From the NCBI GenBank assembly GCA_002812745.2, contig NCSJ02000130.1:50000-113999 (forward strand): 64,000 bases of DNA, read 5' to 3'. Position 1 is the first letter of the stretch; each line of letters opens with the position of its first letter. Below are positions 35,453-48,163 of this stretch, one piece after another. The notes under the pieces were generated by a model, which saw only the letters and a list, made by a program, of their open reading frames with translations, did no database searches and was not told the origin of the DNA. The stretch comes from Scytalidium lignicola (Eukaryota > Ascomycota > Leotiomycetes). A program made the position numbers and the translations under genes.

Positions 35453-38392
35453 CTAGACTCCAACCTTCCGTACCCGTCCAGCCTCGCCATCCTTTTCTGG
35501 CTCAGTCGTACCACCGAAGCCCATAGGTGACGCCTTTTTCCGTCTTCCCTTGCGGTCTCCGTATTTCTCGTCGAACTTGCGAATGGCAGTTAAGGTGCTC
35601 ATATCCTCACTGATACTCGCGCTTATTTCTTCCAGAGCCTTGTCAAAATGTTTCTTTGTGAGTATACGCCTTTCTGGATATACGTAAGGTTCATCACTAG
35701 TATGCTTTGCTGCAGCTTCGTTTTCTTCTCGAATACAAGCCAATGCAGCGGCGACTGAAAGATTTTTCAAGTCTGATCCCGAGTAGAACGGAGTATGTTT
35801 TGCAAGGGCTTCAAAAGAGACAGACTCATCAAGCTGCTCGTCCTTGAGATGGATGCGTAGAATTGCCTCTCTGTCGCTTTGAGTTGGGAGGTCTACAAGG
35901 AGCCTCCTGGGGAGTCGACGAAGAACGGCCTCGTCTAGGTCGAAGGGTCTATTCGTCGCTACCATTATGAATGCTGACAAGTCGTTCATGCCGTCCCATT
36001 CACGCAAGAACTGGTTGATCAACTCTCTGTGGCTGCTGTTCCGTTTCGCTTCTCCTCGAGCAGCGAAGATGGCATCTGCTTCGTCGATGAAAACAACACA
36101 AGGTGAGAGCTTCTTTGCAAGAGTGAAAATCGCTTTGACATTCTTTTCTCCCTCCCCCACATACATGTCATTAACATCGGCTCCACTAACCTCGAGAACT
36201 GTGGCTCCACTCTCTTTTGCTACAGCTTTTGCGAGTAACGTTTTCCCAGTTCCTGGCGGGCCATACAGAAGAAGGCCAGGTATTTTATCTGTTGCAAGGA
36301 CACCATACGAGAACGCTTCAGGCCGTATGAGTGACAGACTTGTCAAAGTCTTGAGTGCCTCTATAGTTTCAGGAGGGGCACGTATATCTGCAAACGTTGT
36401 ATTGATATCGGCAGGGATTATAACTCCACCAAGTAACTTCTTTTCGTGAGGTGTGCAGTTTTTTCTCAATTGCTTGAGCCTATCCTTGCTACCCACGTTT
36501 GGAGAGATAGAATCTAGATCGTTGAGCATCATGTCAACGTCTCCATCCTCCTGTTTTAACTCAATCGCACCCCAGTTAAACTTTGCTTCATCGCTCGCGG
36601 CTAACAATTTTAAGGCTTTGGTAAAAAGTGCCCCGTCGATACTAGTTGGCGAGGTCCCCAGTCCCAATATCGCCGTAGCTACCCTGTGAACTCGTGCATA
36701 AGACCACACAGCGTCTTCAAGACCTGCAGAAAATGCGCAAGCATTATCAAGGCTCTTCTCCAAATCGACCGTAGGAAGCCTTTGCATTCCACCCAAAAGC
36801 TTACAAATCATGTCCTCAATATGCCGAATATTAATGTTTCTAACTCGGATCTTCTCATCTGATTCGAATGTAAGGTCTTGCTCCTCTCTTCGATCAGGAG
36901 CCACGAATATTGTCCTCTTCACCCCAGATCCCACGTCTGATTGAAGGTGTTGGATCTCAGATCGCGATAGAGCAGCCTCGCCATCTTCTGTAGATGTTGT
37001 TCCAACTAGAATGATATTTCTGCCATTTTGCCAACGTTTGTTGACCTTGGACCGAAGCTTGTCAATCAGGTTTGCACCTTGTGATGTTCCACTCATCTCC
37101 TTATAATCCTTAATTTGTATTATTAGGTCTCGAGGCTTTGAGTCCGCATGAATTTGTGGGTCGTTGCCAAATTCGACTAAGGAGGACGCACGTTTCGAAT
37201 CTGCAGCACTGATAAGAGCATCGATAGCAGTATTTATCTTAAGATCGATCCATTGATCTGATCCTGGTTTTATGGAAGATTGCGGGTTGCTGTCAGACCG
37301 CGAACCGAAGAAGTCAGAGCTTGGTATTGTTTTGGATGAATCAAAGGCCCCGGAAGTCTTGAGTTGGACAATTCCAGTCTTCGCAGCCCCAAGTAATGAC
37401 GCAATCTTCCTTTTCATCTCATCGGCATTAGAAGCTGTAAAAGCAAACGACGATGAACGTTTAGCTCCTTTGGAAAGACCCAGAGGATCATCTTCATCGT
37501 CCATTGCTTCGGATTCATCTGGTGAAGAAAAAGGCTCCTTCTCGTAATCTTCAAGCTTCCCCGCAACTTCATGTGTCTGATATCCTAATAGAGAAGTGGA
37601 ACATTTCATCCACGCAAGGTTTTCATCTACATAGGTTCCTACAATCTGTGCGATATCTTGTGCGTCAAGTCGGACTAGATCTGCTCCAAGCTTCTCTGCA
37701 GTTGTTTCTACTACTGAGTCCAGATAGTACGTTCCTCCGTCTTTGGGGCATTGTAGTAGGAGTATAGGTCGGGTAATGGATTGACTATCAATATTCGTGG
37801 GAGGCCGAAGGAATAGCCCAGCCCTTAGGCTGCAAAGGATCTCGTTGTAAATATCGACATGGATAGTGTACTTGGCATTGCGAGTAGATTCGAGGTTACA
37901 AGTGATTATATCGGTAGCTTGGCGGGCTATTTCAGCGTCAATGCTATTGATGTCGCCCTGTGTTTGGGCGTAGACAGCAAGACTTGCGTTTGTGCTCTCT
38001 GGGTCCCCCGCACATCTCACATTCTTGGTCCAGAACCAATCCGGTATGATTACGGGTGGCAGACCATCCGGTTGCTTGTGTCGATTTAATCTAACACGTC
38101 CTGATCTTCCAATTCGAACCTTCTGAGAGATTTCCACATTTTTAACCTCTTGGCCTTCTGTAACACCATCTTTATTGGTTGTATGGTCCGTAGGATCCCC
38201 TAGCTTCTCTGCATTCTCATTATTCTTCCCAGTTTCTGATATCGTAGGGTCTTCAGGATTTTGGCGAAGTGATTGAGAGCAATGAAAATTACGTCTCAAA
38301 GGGGGACGGCGAGCCCCAGCAACAATCCGGCAAGTTTGTCTCGAGATTGGTTGTTGAGCCGTACGAAGAGCAATTCGTGCTACGGCATGCAT
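35453..38392 (-). CDS. Mitochondrial AAA ATPase (MSP1/ATAD1-related)
   Basis: Single-exon, 979-aa AAA protein. The N-terminus (MHAVARIALRTAQQPISRQT, many Arg, no acidic residues) is a good mitochondrial presequence. About 690 residues of poorly conserved sequence with an acidic SPDESEAMDDEDDPLG segment precede one AAA module: Walker A GPPGTGKTLLAKAV near residue 715, pore-loop region SGADVNDMYVGEGEKNV, Walker B CVVFIDEADAIF, sensor 1 VATNRPFDLDEAVLRR with the arginine fingers, and sensor 2 SGSDLKNLSVAAA. The module is closest to the meiotic/MSP1 clade. Single-module MSP1 is much shorter, so this is a long fungal relative; extraction or unfolding of mitochondrial proteins is inferred. The C-terminus is basic. 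Confidence 0.85.
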   Translation of the reverse strand: MHAVARIALRTAQQPISRQTCRIVAGARRPPLRRNFHCSQSLRQNPEDPTISETGKNNENAEKLGDPTDHTTNKDGVTEGQEVKNVEISQKVRIGRSGRVRLNRHKQPDGLPPVIIPDWFWTKNVRCAGDPESTNASLAVYAQTQGDINSIDAEIARQATDIITCNLESTRNAKYTIHVDIYNEILCSLRAGLFLRPPTNIDSQSITRPILLLQCPKDGGTYYLDSVVETTAEKLGADLVRLDAQDIAQIVGTYVDENLAWMKCSTSLLGYQTHEVAGKLEDYEKEPFSSPDESEAMDDEDDPLGLSKGAKRSSSFAFTASNADEMKRKIASLLGAAKTGIVQLKTSGAFDSSKTIPSSDFFGSRSDSNPQSSIKPGSDQWIDLKINTAIDALISAADSKRASSLVEFGNDPQIHADSKPRDLIIQIKDYKEMSGTSQGANLIDKLRSKVNKRWQNGRNIILVGTTSTEDGEAALSRSEIQHLQSDVGSGVKRTIFVAPDRREEQDLTFESDEKIRVRNINIRHIEDMICKLLGGMQRLPTVDLEKSLDNACAFSAGLEDAVWSYARVHRVATAILGLGTSPTSIDGALFTKALKLLAASDEAKFNWGAIELKQEDGDVDMMLNDLDSISPNVGSKDRLKQLRKNCTPHEKKLLGGVIIPADINTTFADIRAPPETIEALKTLTSLSLIRPEAFSYGVLATDKIPGLLLYGPPGTGKTLLAKAVAKESGATVLEVSGADVNDMYVGEGEKNVKAIFTLAKKLSPCVVFIDEADAIFAARGEAKRNSSHRELINQFLREWDGMNDLSAFIMVATNRPFDLDEAVLRRLPRRLLVDLPTQSDREAILRIHLKDEQLDESVSFEALAKHTPFYSGSDLKNLSVAAALACIREENEAAAKHTSDEPYVYPERRILTKKHFDKALEEISASISEDMSTLTAIRKFDEKYGDRKGRRKKASPMGFGGTTEPEKDGEAGRVRKVGV

Positions 38393-39020
38393 TCGGTTGA
38401 TATTTACGCTCTCAACAGAGCGTCTGTTGAGAAAATAAATTCAATGTTAAGGTAATCTTTCTAAAAATGAACGAAACTCTGTCGTTGGCTACGCTAGCTT
38501 TGATATCACGTGATATAACTTAACATTTTTTGGAGGTCAGAGTACTATACAGTACTTAATTGAATAACTAGGCTGACGAACCAGAATCTCCAACGTAAAT
38601 CTTCGGAATTTAAATAGGCATCTGAGAATTGGTTTTGTCTAAGTTTAAGTCTGTACATTGTAAGTCGAATATTTCTTAAGTGATGGACCGGATAACTTAC
38701 GTGACCCATTGGAATGTTTTCCTTAGAATGGCCGTAGGGCCGTGATTATTCACTTTCAAGAGCTGCTCTGCCATAGATTTGCATCTCGCGTCGGTTGTCT
38801 TAAGTATTATGCCCACAAGGTTATAAATATTTCCAACAGCAATGTCTACTTGTGCCTGTGATATCCGGAGATGTGAAGAGGGCCATGAGATTCTTGCTGT
38901 CCATAGTGACAATATTTATGTAGAATCTGTTCCAATCTAGGAAGTGAATCCTGCAGGTTGGGATGACATTTTTTTGCAAGAGTACCTCTTGAACAACCCA
39001 GACCCTCCAACTTCTCAGAA
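38393..39020. other. Intergenic region
   Basis: 5' flank of the AAA ATPase gene and 3' flank of the APH-like gene. ORFs at 38697-38912 and 38821-39024 (-) are not recognised; they lie just past the APH-like stop. Confidence 0.4.
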
Positions 39021-40517
39021 TCAATCAAACAGCACCTCAGATAAGCGTTTTTTTGCTCCCTCTGGGTCCCAATCAACCAATATTCTCTCCTTGTCCCCCA
39101 TTTTCCACTCCACAAAGGGCTCCATGGCCGCTCTTTCCTTTTCACTTAACAAATTGACTCTCGTCCTCCATAAGTCATCCTTGGGAATATCCTCCTCTGG
39201 GGTTCCAAAAAACTTCTCATCCAAATACTTCCAAAATACTGTGTCAAACGCCCAGCTGTTTTTCGTAGCATAATTGAGCCAGAATCGGCCAGTCTCCCAA
39301 CTTTCACGCATGTGCGTGGACAAGAAAAATGGAAATGGTCCAGAGCCAATATCTTTTTCAACTTTCTCCATAGCTGATAACCAAGTCTGCAACCGCATGC
39401 CATAAACTTTAGTCCAGTTATCGATATCCGGTTTCCATGACTCCGGCACTTCAAGAAGCAACCACCACGGAGAATCAAGAATAAATTGTGTAGGCCCAGC
39501 ATATGTAAGCTCCCAGTCTATAACTGCAACTATGTCGTCAGAGTTATCGACAAGGATATTGCCAGGTCTGAAATCATCAGCCCAAAGCCTAAATGATCCC
39601 AGATTACTCGGTGCTTGAGAAAGTTGAGAAGACCAGCTTTTAGATTGGGCTGACCAGTCATCATCAGCAAATCCAAAGCTTGAGAGTCGATGATCTTTTG
39701 CTAACCGGCGAAAGAGTTGTCGTGCTACGTACTTATTTCGGCAATCACCCTCAGTGGTCACAAGGTCATTGTGTTGAAAAATGAGCTGTGCTATATGCAT
39801 CTCTGCTAAAGCAACGTACCACTCATCCGTCGTATTGTATGTCTTGTTTTCTGGTGGAAGCACAGCACGAGGAATATTTGCAAGTTGTAGCATGTCGTTC
39901 ATGTTCTTAGAAAGAGGGCGTCCCGTTACAGAGAAAGTGTTGTCATCGTTCTCAGATAATGATCCAATGCGATCAAATGAGAGCTGAGAGATCTGCAATA
40001 AGCACTGTGCCGCTTTTTCGTAGAAATTTAAGAGCATAGTCTCTGAGATGTTTGGGTCCAGGACAGAAGTTATGTCAGGGTCACGGTTCGGCATTTTAAT
40101 TCGATTAACCATTAATCCACAATTTTCCACGTGTTGAATGATCATGAAAGGACCAAGATCAGATTTTTCGCCATAGTAGAATACCTTGGGAACTGGGATC
40201 TCAGTGTGTTGTTCAATATATCTTGCTGTAGCACCTTCTTGAAGAGTCTTCTCAATTGGAAACTGAACCTAATCAGGGCAAGGCAACCGAACATAAATAT
40301 CAGAAGCTATTCCTTCAATTTGAACCTTGTATAAAATGTTGTATCCACCAATGATCAAAGGTGGCTTGAATGCTGCTTTTCTCCCGAATTTCTGCCCTGC
40401 AATGGAAGCTGCAAGTTCGCAGGTGTCTCTCCTTCGAAGTCGTTTCTGTGATATTTCCCATGCTTCATCGTTTTTGTCCCACGCTAAGTTATCTAGTTGT
40501 GCTCTAGCATCGCCCAT
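39021..40517 (-). pseudogene. APH-family phosphotransferase gene with an in-frame TAG
   Basis: Aminoglycoside-phosphotransferase-fold (choline/APH kinase-like) gene, 499 codons including the final stop, with a TAG at codon 83 (40271-40269). Frame and similarity continue straight through it: VRLPCPD before and VQFPIEKTLQEGATARYIE after, where family members usually have a residue such as Gln. CAG to TAG is one C-to-T change. Downstream are VPKVFYYGEK, the catalytic-loop-like DDFRPGNILVD and the metal-binding VIDWE, in the normal order. The start ATG at 40517 (MGDARAQLDNLAWDK) is chosen over upstream in-frame hydrophobic sequence. A 60-nt intron (donor GTTCAA, weak) could remove the stop but also conserved residues. 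I favour recent loss or an assembly error. Confidence 0.72.
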
Positions 40518-40963
40518 TGCGACTTCAGTCCTGCCAAGTGGTTCCGTGGTGATGAGATGCGATGGGATAAAGTGTACTCTAGTTGAATGAAGTTGGTGAT
40601 TAGAAACGTCTTTGTGTCCAACTATGTGTATTGAAAACCCACAGAACAGCAACGAACAGATCGCAAGCTGGATCACACTCAGTATGAGCAGACAGGAGTT
40701 CCAAGTCTTGCCCTCGTTTGACTGTTATGTACTGCTGTTGGTGTCACGTGATCTTTAAGAGCGTTCCGAGCTTTAACGTTCTCTATTTACAATCTTAGGG
40801 TTTTATTATTGTTCAAGAAGGAAATAAGAAGTAGTTCTCTCTTTATTGTGCATCTTGCGGATAGGAATTTCTGTGGTAATGCGTTATTATTTGTTCTACA
40901 TCGTACATACATCATGTTAATTCATTACCCTTGTCTCTCCTTTTCGTCGTAACTTTATAACCT
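40518..40963. other. Short intergenic region
   Basis: Upstream flank of the APH-like gene and 3' flank of MMS22, AT-rich. The start of the longer frame at 40676 lies here but I judge its first 53 codons non-coding. Confidence 0.4.
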
Positions 40964-43900
40964 CTATTGTAAGCGATAGCGCATGAATCGTCGAATGCGG
41001 GTTCCAAGTCCGGTTTCAGCATTCCCAGTAGCTAGAAGAACTTCACTAAATCTCGGAACCTCCTTCTCAAACACGGTGATGTCCACAATAACTCCATCTC
41101 GAGAGCCTGTTCTGCACAAACTAAGCTTGCTTTTAGGGAGCAATACCCAGTTCTCTTTGATATCTTCTAAGATATGACTTTTTAACGCTTTTGTCAATTC
41201 GTTTTGATCAATGGAAATTCCGAAGTCCGAATTGAGATCCCTTGGAAACCAATCTCCAAGGCCGCTAGTGAAGCCCTTAATTCCTGCATTGACGAATCCG
41301 CCTAAAGCATTCAGAAGGCGAGATGTTTCCATAATCATCGACGGATGGCGTTTGAGATATTCGGAGAGGTAGGGCGAAAAGAAAGTCCAAAATTGGATCA
41401 TAAGGCTGACGATTGTTCGCCCATTCCAAGCCAACCCTTCGTCCGTATATCCCAAGGAGCTAAACCTTGTACAGATACCATTCAGAACTATTTTGAAGAT
41501 ATTAATTATGTAATGAAAGGCTTTAGTTTCGTCAATGCCACCAAGGCCCAGATATTTCGAAGTCTGCTTTGAGAAAATCGGCAAGTATGTAGAACATAGA
41601 AGCCAACCGGATTCTGTCTCCAAGGCCGCAGCAATTGTCGCGGGAACTATCTCTGAAGCCATGAAACCAAAAAAAAGGGGATTTTGCAGAGCCTCTTGTA
41701 TATGTTTCCTGTGCTCACTTAGTCTACCGGTAACAAGGGCATTCTTCCAACCATTGAAGAGATAATGGAAGAGTTCCGAATGGGCGCTTTGCTCGTGAGA
41801 TAGTCGAAGTGAGTAAGAAATCAATCCTGGAAGATACATGCTCGGATCAGACTCCTTTGGCCAATAATTCGTAGAATGAGAGGTAAAGAAAGCAGGAACA
41901 GGACAGATGTCGCTTCCATAAGAACGGATATGTGTGATAATCTTCTGGACAAACCGCACATAGTCTCTATGGGCGTCCGAGGATGGCACCATTTCCCGTA
42001 AATAATACTTCATAATATTCATAAGCTCCCTGAGCATCAAAGAATACCGTTGTTTTAACTCTATGGTTGGGATGTCACCAATAGTTGTAAGTCGAAATTC
42101 ATAATCCTGCAGAATTGAATGCATGGTTTCAATTGCATCTAGTCAACTCATCAATAATGCTCTATAGAAGACAAGTAACGCGGCTTACTTTGTATGAATG
42201 CTTGACTCCAATAGGAAGAAGGATATGACTCTTCAAACTCGGCAGGTAGGACATAGAATGCTGAAAGTTTTGTTTTTAGAAGATAGTAGTCTTTTTGATA
42301 TAAATGGAAAGTTAGACTGTTTTCATAACGCAGTAGTTCCTCGGGTTTGACTAAGGCAAGCAACCATTCTAGTCCAATGTCGACTCCAAGTGGCTGTCTG
42401 TATGTTAGTCTAACACGTCGAATAAAGAAGGTATATGCATTTACCTGGAACTCGCAAATCTTCTTTTCCTTGACAAGTTCCCCTAGGAACAAAGGCCAGT
42501 ACATGTTTGCTTCGCGTGATAACTTACGGCCCTCAAAAGCTGCTTTAGACCCATGAATGAAGTAGTCGTCTGATGTCTGTGATCCTTTAGCTTTTGCGAC
42601 GCCTTAGTAAACTTGAAGTCATACCTCGTTGTCATCCAAACTAATAGAAACTAGACGGGCTAAACATTGCACCGTAGGTTTCATAAAAACCGAAGATGCT
42701 GTGGATTGATGGTGTTCGTCATGGAGGAACCACTTAGTTGTCACAGACAGTTTTGGCAAGATAGATTTGACCAAAGGCTGCAATATTAGCTTAGCAATTA
42801 AGTCAGGATATTAATATCAGGACTTACCGATATCAGAAGTTCACGTTCCCAATTATACAGTTCCGATAGGCCATAATCCTGACTATCCTCTGAAGACATT
42901 GTATGAGCTACTAGAGGGACTTTTGGAGCAATTCGATTGACTTGGTCAATATAACAAAGCAGAACGTCAATGAGGGTTCTAGCAAGTTCTTGGTCGTCTA
43001 AAATAGGGCTCCCTGGATACATGTTTCGGGAGAAGAATGCTAGGCAAAAGTAAGCAATTTTTCATTGGAAGCTTTATTTGGCACTTACTTTGATAGCCGG
43101 ATTCGGAAAGGCCTTCAGCTGTAGTACATCCCTCAATAATTAACCGGAAAGCAGTAATAGAGGCATGCATAGAAACAACAATACTTTTCTGGTTAAGATG
43201 TATTGTCTGTTGCAGAAAGGTCTCCGATATCAAATTTCTATCAACTATGGAAAGATCATCTGCTTGTTTCCGAACTTCAGCTTCCGCCTCGATATACTGC
43301 TGGAGGAGTTTGCTAAAGAATGTATTTTGCCAATCAAGGAATGGTTGAAACGCTTGGGAGGTCGGGGTAATCGAAAGAACGAAACGTGCTAAATTTGTCC
43401 AGGCCTTCAAATTTATTAAACACGCTTCTTTGTGTGACCGATCTGGAACAACAAGATCTTGAATAAGACTTAATGATGGTCGTAGTTCTGGTGGGGCAGC
43501 CCAAAAAAGCGTGCATAGAAGATCGTGATGGTTTCGGAGTGAAGCAAGGTCACGCTGATAAATAGCTTCTTCCTTTGGATACTGACGATCATGATTTGGA
43601 AGTAATCGAGGTACGAGATTGCGAATTCCCTTTGTATCATTGATTGAACGCATATGACTGATTCTTATAGCGACTATTTTCAAGAATATGTGGAAGCAAT
43701 GGTCGTCAGGCTCAAGATCTAAGCAGGGTTCGCCACTAAGTTCCCCCAAGAACGACGGGGACTTGTAAACTTCCTCGTTCCTTAAATTTGCAAGGTTTTG
43801 GGAAGCGAAAAAGTCAAACAGAGTGCCAATCAAGGCGTTACACTTCCACCAACCCCATTCCATGATCAAATGGTGGCATCGACTAAAGAGTGCTACACAG

Positions 43901-46900
43901 TAGTCATTAAAACTAGGAGACTGTCTCATATCAGATATATAAAGCGTGAATACCTGCTTTATCATCTTCTGTGGGAGTAGCCAGTTGTCAAAGCTTTTCG
44001 TTTTTCGTACTCCAGGAATAATGACTCCTGAAGGATCAAACTCACATAAAGGAAGAAGTGAGAACAGGGAAAACCAGGACATCTCCATAGTCTTTGCATC
44101 CGTAACGGACTTCCATTCGCCTAGCATCAAATAAGGATTTACCACATCCCAAAATGAACCGTTTAAGATGCTTGCAGCTTCTAAAACTTGGATTATGATA
44201 ACCCATCCCTGGAAGGCATACCGGTCATCCTTGATTCCACTTTCACGGATAGATAGATATTGGAGATCATCATACATCTTCCGAATGTCGTCCAAGCCAT
44301 GTGAGAATAGGGCGCCAATACAACGACCACAGGCATTAATCAACAACTCTTCAAGTCGACGAATCATTGATGGATCAATCTTTTGGGTTCTAGCGATCTG
44401 TAGAACCTGCAAAAGGATGATAGTGGAAAGTGCTAGAGCCTCAATTTGATTTTGACTGCGCGATCCTTGAATATCGTTTGGATTTGTGATTGGATGATTT
44501 ACGACTTCTTGAAGTACATAATACATCCTAGATGCAAAACTATGCGGATCATACGGGTCTGTGAAATAAAGGTGGGTTTGAATATAGTCGAAAACCGATG
44601 TAATGACTTCGATAAGGTCTCTTCCTACGGCCAACATAGATCCTAGGTCATCGTTATCTAGTTGATCAAGCAGCCAGTCAAAGCACAGTCCTATCTCAAC
44701 TGAGGTGCTTTCGTTCCATGGCCCCCATCGAAACTCCTTTTCTTTAAGGGCGAAGGACAAATGTGGACGAGGGACTTGAGGGTTAAACGTTTTCTGACCT
44801 CTGGTAGCAGCCAGAAGGCGACCACTCCCAATAAATGTGCACTCATGAAAGAAAGTCTCCGAGTGGATTGGTAAAATGTCAAAGTGGCGGGGATATTTTG
44901 TGCCAAAATCACCTAACCCTGTCAACTTGGCTTTATTTACCGTCGTGCCCTCGGACTCTGTTGGCTTGAGGTATTCAGTGATCAGGGGTTCATTAGGTTG
45001 CCGGTATATAGTAGCTCCAATATCGATTCGCTTTGGTAATCTTTTTCTTTTCTTAGGAACGCGGCCCAGTGATTCAGCATCATCTAACAAGATGGCAACT
45101 GGTTCAGTGGGATATGAAGCCTCGGATATTGCCTCTGTATTATTGACAGACGAATCATCTGCCAAGAAGCGATTTAATTGCACACTCAACTGACCTACCG
45201 GCTGCTTTCGACTATTCTGAACAAGCGTATCTAGCACTCTCTTCGTTCCGATAAAGGTACTAGAGGGATGCCGGGACCTGTATTCAGCTTCAGAAGTTTC
45301 TAACTGAGCTGGTCTGGCTGCAGGGGGAACAGGTTGAGACTGTTTCTTTTGCACTGGAAGCACGGAGGGGTTGATAATGGGCTCCCTAAAACGATCTGGT
45401 TTATGGGAAACAGGCTGTCTGGAGGAAACCAAATCATTCATTGACCTCTGTTTTGCTTTAGAAACAGCCAGTTTGCGCGGGGCTGCTATATTGCGAAATT
45501 CTGTTATACTTTGTGAGGATCTCCCGGCTATGAGGGATGGTAGAAGTGCAGACGGGAAATTCGATTGGATCTGGCGAAGAGGTTGCCTTTCTATACTCCT
45601 TGAAGGATTAGGGTTGGTCCAAAGCTCCTTTTGTTTGATGTTTCCTAATCTCCAATTCTCCAGTACAGCATGCGCTTCAAGAGTATCCTGACGGTTGGCC
45701 AACCGAATAAATTTTCTGAAAGGACTTTGACGTCCACGAGACGAGCGTGATCTGGCTGTACGTACCGCAACATTTATGAATGGAGGGAGAGCCTCTCTAC
45801 CCCCCTCAATGACATCAAGGATACTAATTTTTGGTGGCTTGTCTGCCCTTCCTTCAGCGAGCCTTGCTGATGACTTTCTCTTGGAAATCTTCGGAACTTT
45901 TGAGGTTTGATTACGCTGAACTCTAGAAATATCCACGTGATGAAGATGTTCTGTAATCTTAGGTTGCCTGGCATTAAGCTTAGACTCTTTCGCTGATAAA
46001 GATTTAGACAATAACCGCCTTCTCTTATGTGGTTGAATACTACTAGGTTTAGATCGGCGCTTCCTAGGTAGCATTTCATCAATGCTATCATCCTCTTCAG
46101 CAAATCCTATCATAGAGTGGTCAAAGGAGCTTTGTAGTCCAGAGTTCATTTCTTCTCCCTGTCGACCGTTCCGCCTTGTTTCTATAATTGCTTCGTCAAA
46201 TACATCAGAAAAGGGCAAAATGACTGGTTCAACCGAATCAGTCGTATTTTCCCTTCCATTTGGAACTTTAGGCACGGCAACGCCACGTCGAAAGGGGTCC
46301 TTCGCAGGTGACATATTTAGTTCACCTCTTTCAACTCTCGCTCTTGCCTTAACCTGGTTACGTTGATCTAGCCGGAGATGCGAAGCCGGAAGTACGCCTC
46401 TAATTCTCCTGCCGATCTTGCGGATTTCAACTGACTCATCTGATGACGATGAAGCGGAGGACGTAAGTGGTACCTCGGTTGCGAAAGGGTCATCATCCAA
46501 CTGAACATCATTCAGAGCAATATCTGAAACTTGTTTGACAGCGCTTGTTGATGGTGTTGGCAAGTCCATAGATAATTGAACCATGTCAGAATGACTTGGT
46601 AAGCCAGGCGATGCTGTTCCACTGCGAGATATAGATGGATGAAACCGAGGGAATATGTTTGAGAACGGTGAACTAGTCCTAGGCGGTGATACCGGAATGT
46701 CGAAGATGTCCCGTGTCTGGTATATATGTGAACTGTCATCCTTTGACCTTTTTCCGGTTTCAGAAAGAGTTGGCTTCTTGAACTTCTTAGTATATGACTT
46801 GATCCGTGGCTTTGAGGTACCAGTTCGAGCAGAGGTTGAGAGAAGCGCACGATGAGGATTCTGAAGGAGCTCATTGAGATCAGGAAATTCGAAGTCATCG

Positions 46901-47859
46901 TCAAGGTCAGCATCATTAACTGCTGGCTCCCCGACATACCTCTCCGGAGGATCAATAGAAGATGAGGGAAGAAAATCCCAATTGAAATCAGTTTGACTTT
47001 CATCCAGCTGTCCGCTATCTTGTAAATCTAAATTATCGCCGTCAAGGTTTTCAGAATCCGGGCTCCCAGTCCGTTGCGAGTGTTGTGAGGTCTGGGTGAA
47101 CCTTATAGGTCTCAAGCCTCCCGCCCTCAGAGTCTGACGATATCTTTCTTGTTCCACTACATAGGGATGAAGCTGAATTGGGTTCCTTTGGCGAAGAGCG
47201 CGTCTCATGAAATTTGCAGACTCTTGGGGAATTAATGAGTCGCCAGTTCCAAATCCACCATTAGCATCAGGAAAGCAACTTCCTCGTCTCAACGAATCCC
47301 CTCGAATGGTGGGGAAAATATCTCTTTCTATAGCTGATAGTTGGGGACTTTCTGGCGGGGAAGACAGCTCACTAGATGTTGAAGCTGTCAACTCGACATA
47401 GCTTTTCGATACTTCCTCCTCCGCTTGTGAAAGACCATTATGAAGGTAGTCACCATCCGATCTGTCTGCAATATTGAGTGAGTATTTCTCATCAGAGAAG
47501 TTAAATATCAGCTCCGAAGTTTCTCGTGCCGAAGTTGGACAACGGACAGAGCCAGGTAGATCGGAAGTTTTATCCTTCACAGAATATTTAAACGATTCTC
47601 TTGAGTCAGAGCTTGATTTAATAGTCTGCGTTTTAGCAACTATGCCCTCCCTATAGTCGCCTTCTTCAACCAGACCCCGTTGTCCTTCATCCAATTCATA
47701 ATTTAAAGGTTTTGAATCAGATGTGTTGAGGTCAAAGCCATCAATCTCATGTACTTGGGGCCTTTTGCTTGGGTTATCATCGCTAGCAAGACTTTGAGAA
47801 CATAAGCTCTCCTCGTCTTCCGAGTCTCGAACTTCGCCTCTCTCCTTCCAAGTTGCCAT
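40964..47859 (-). CDS. MMS22: Mus7/MMS22 family DNA repair protein
   Basis: In yeasts Mms22/Mus7 works with the Rtt101-Mms1 cullin ligase at stalled replication forks. Six exons join in phase: 47859-43089, 43039-42828, 42777-42625, 42576-42445, 42393-42189 and 42138-40964, giving 2215 aa. The N-terminus MATWKERGEVRDSEDEESL is the family's typical opening. About the first 950 residues are Ser/Pro/acid-rich and look disordered (for example DNDLDLQ, PRKRRSKPSSIQPHKRRRL). The conserved helical part begins near LTGLGDFGTKYPRHFDILPI and continues through SFSLFSLLPLCEFDPSGV to the last exon (FMRYRLQ). Translation starts at 47859; the longer frame to 47877 adds no conserved residues. A perfect MCB site lies 124 bp upstream, fitting G1/S control. 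Confidence 0.9.
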
Positions 47860-47982
47860 TGTGTTTGATAATTGCACCCATGCTTTTCGAATCCGGGTTC
47901 AAGCGTCCTGTTAAATTTCGAGGAATTTCATCTATAAGTGTAGTTTTATATATCAACTTAACGCGACGTAGTTAAGCGGAAG

Positions 47983-47988
47983 ACGCGT
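47983..47988. promoter_or_regulatory. MluI cell-cycle box (MCB) in the MMS22 promoter
   Basis: ACGCGT, the palindromic MBF-binding core, in the spacer between MMS22 (-) and the 104-aa gene (+). It lies 124 bp from the MMS22 start. Function is inferred from the motif and the gene's replication role. Confidence 0.5.
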
Positions 47989-48163
47989 CGTGACGGATTA
48001 ACAATATTCCGAAAACGTCAGTTACATCCTCGGTACATGCATGACCTGAGATGTATCAAAATTGCTATTGGCTTTTTTAAGCCTGAAGATTTTTCATTTA
48101 GCTTTGCAGAAGACGTTGATAGGAATCAATATTATGCTAGGCATTTAGCACGTAGATCTTACC

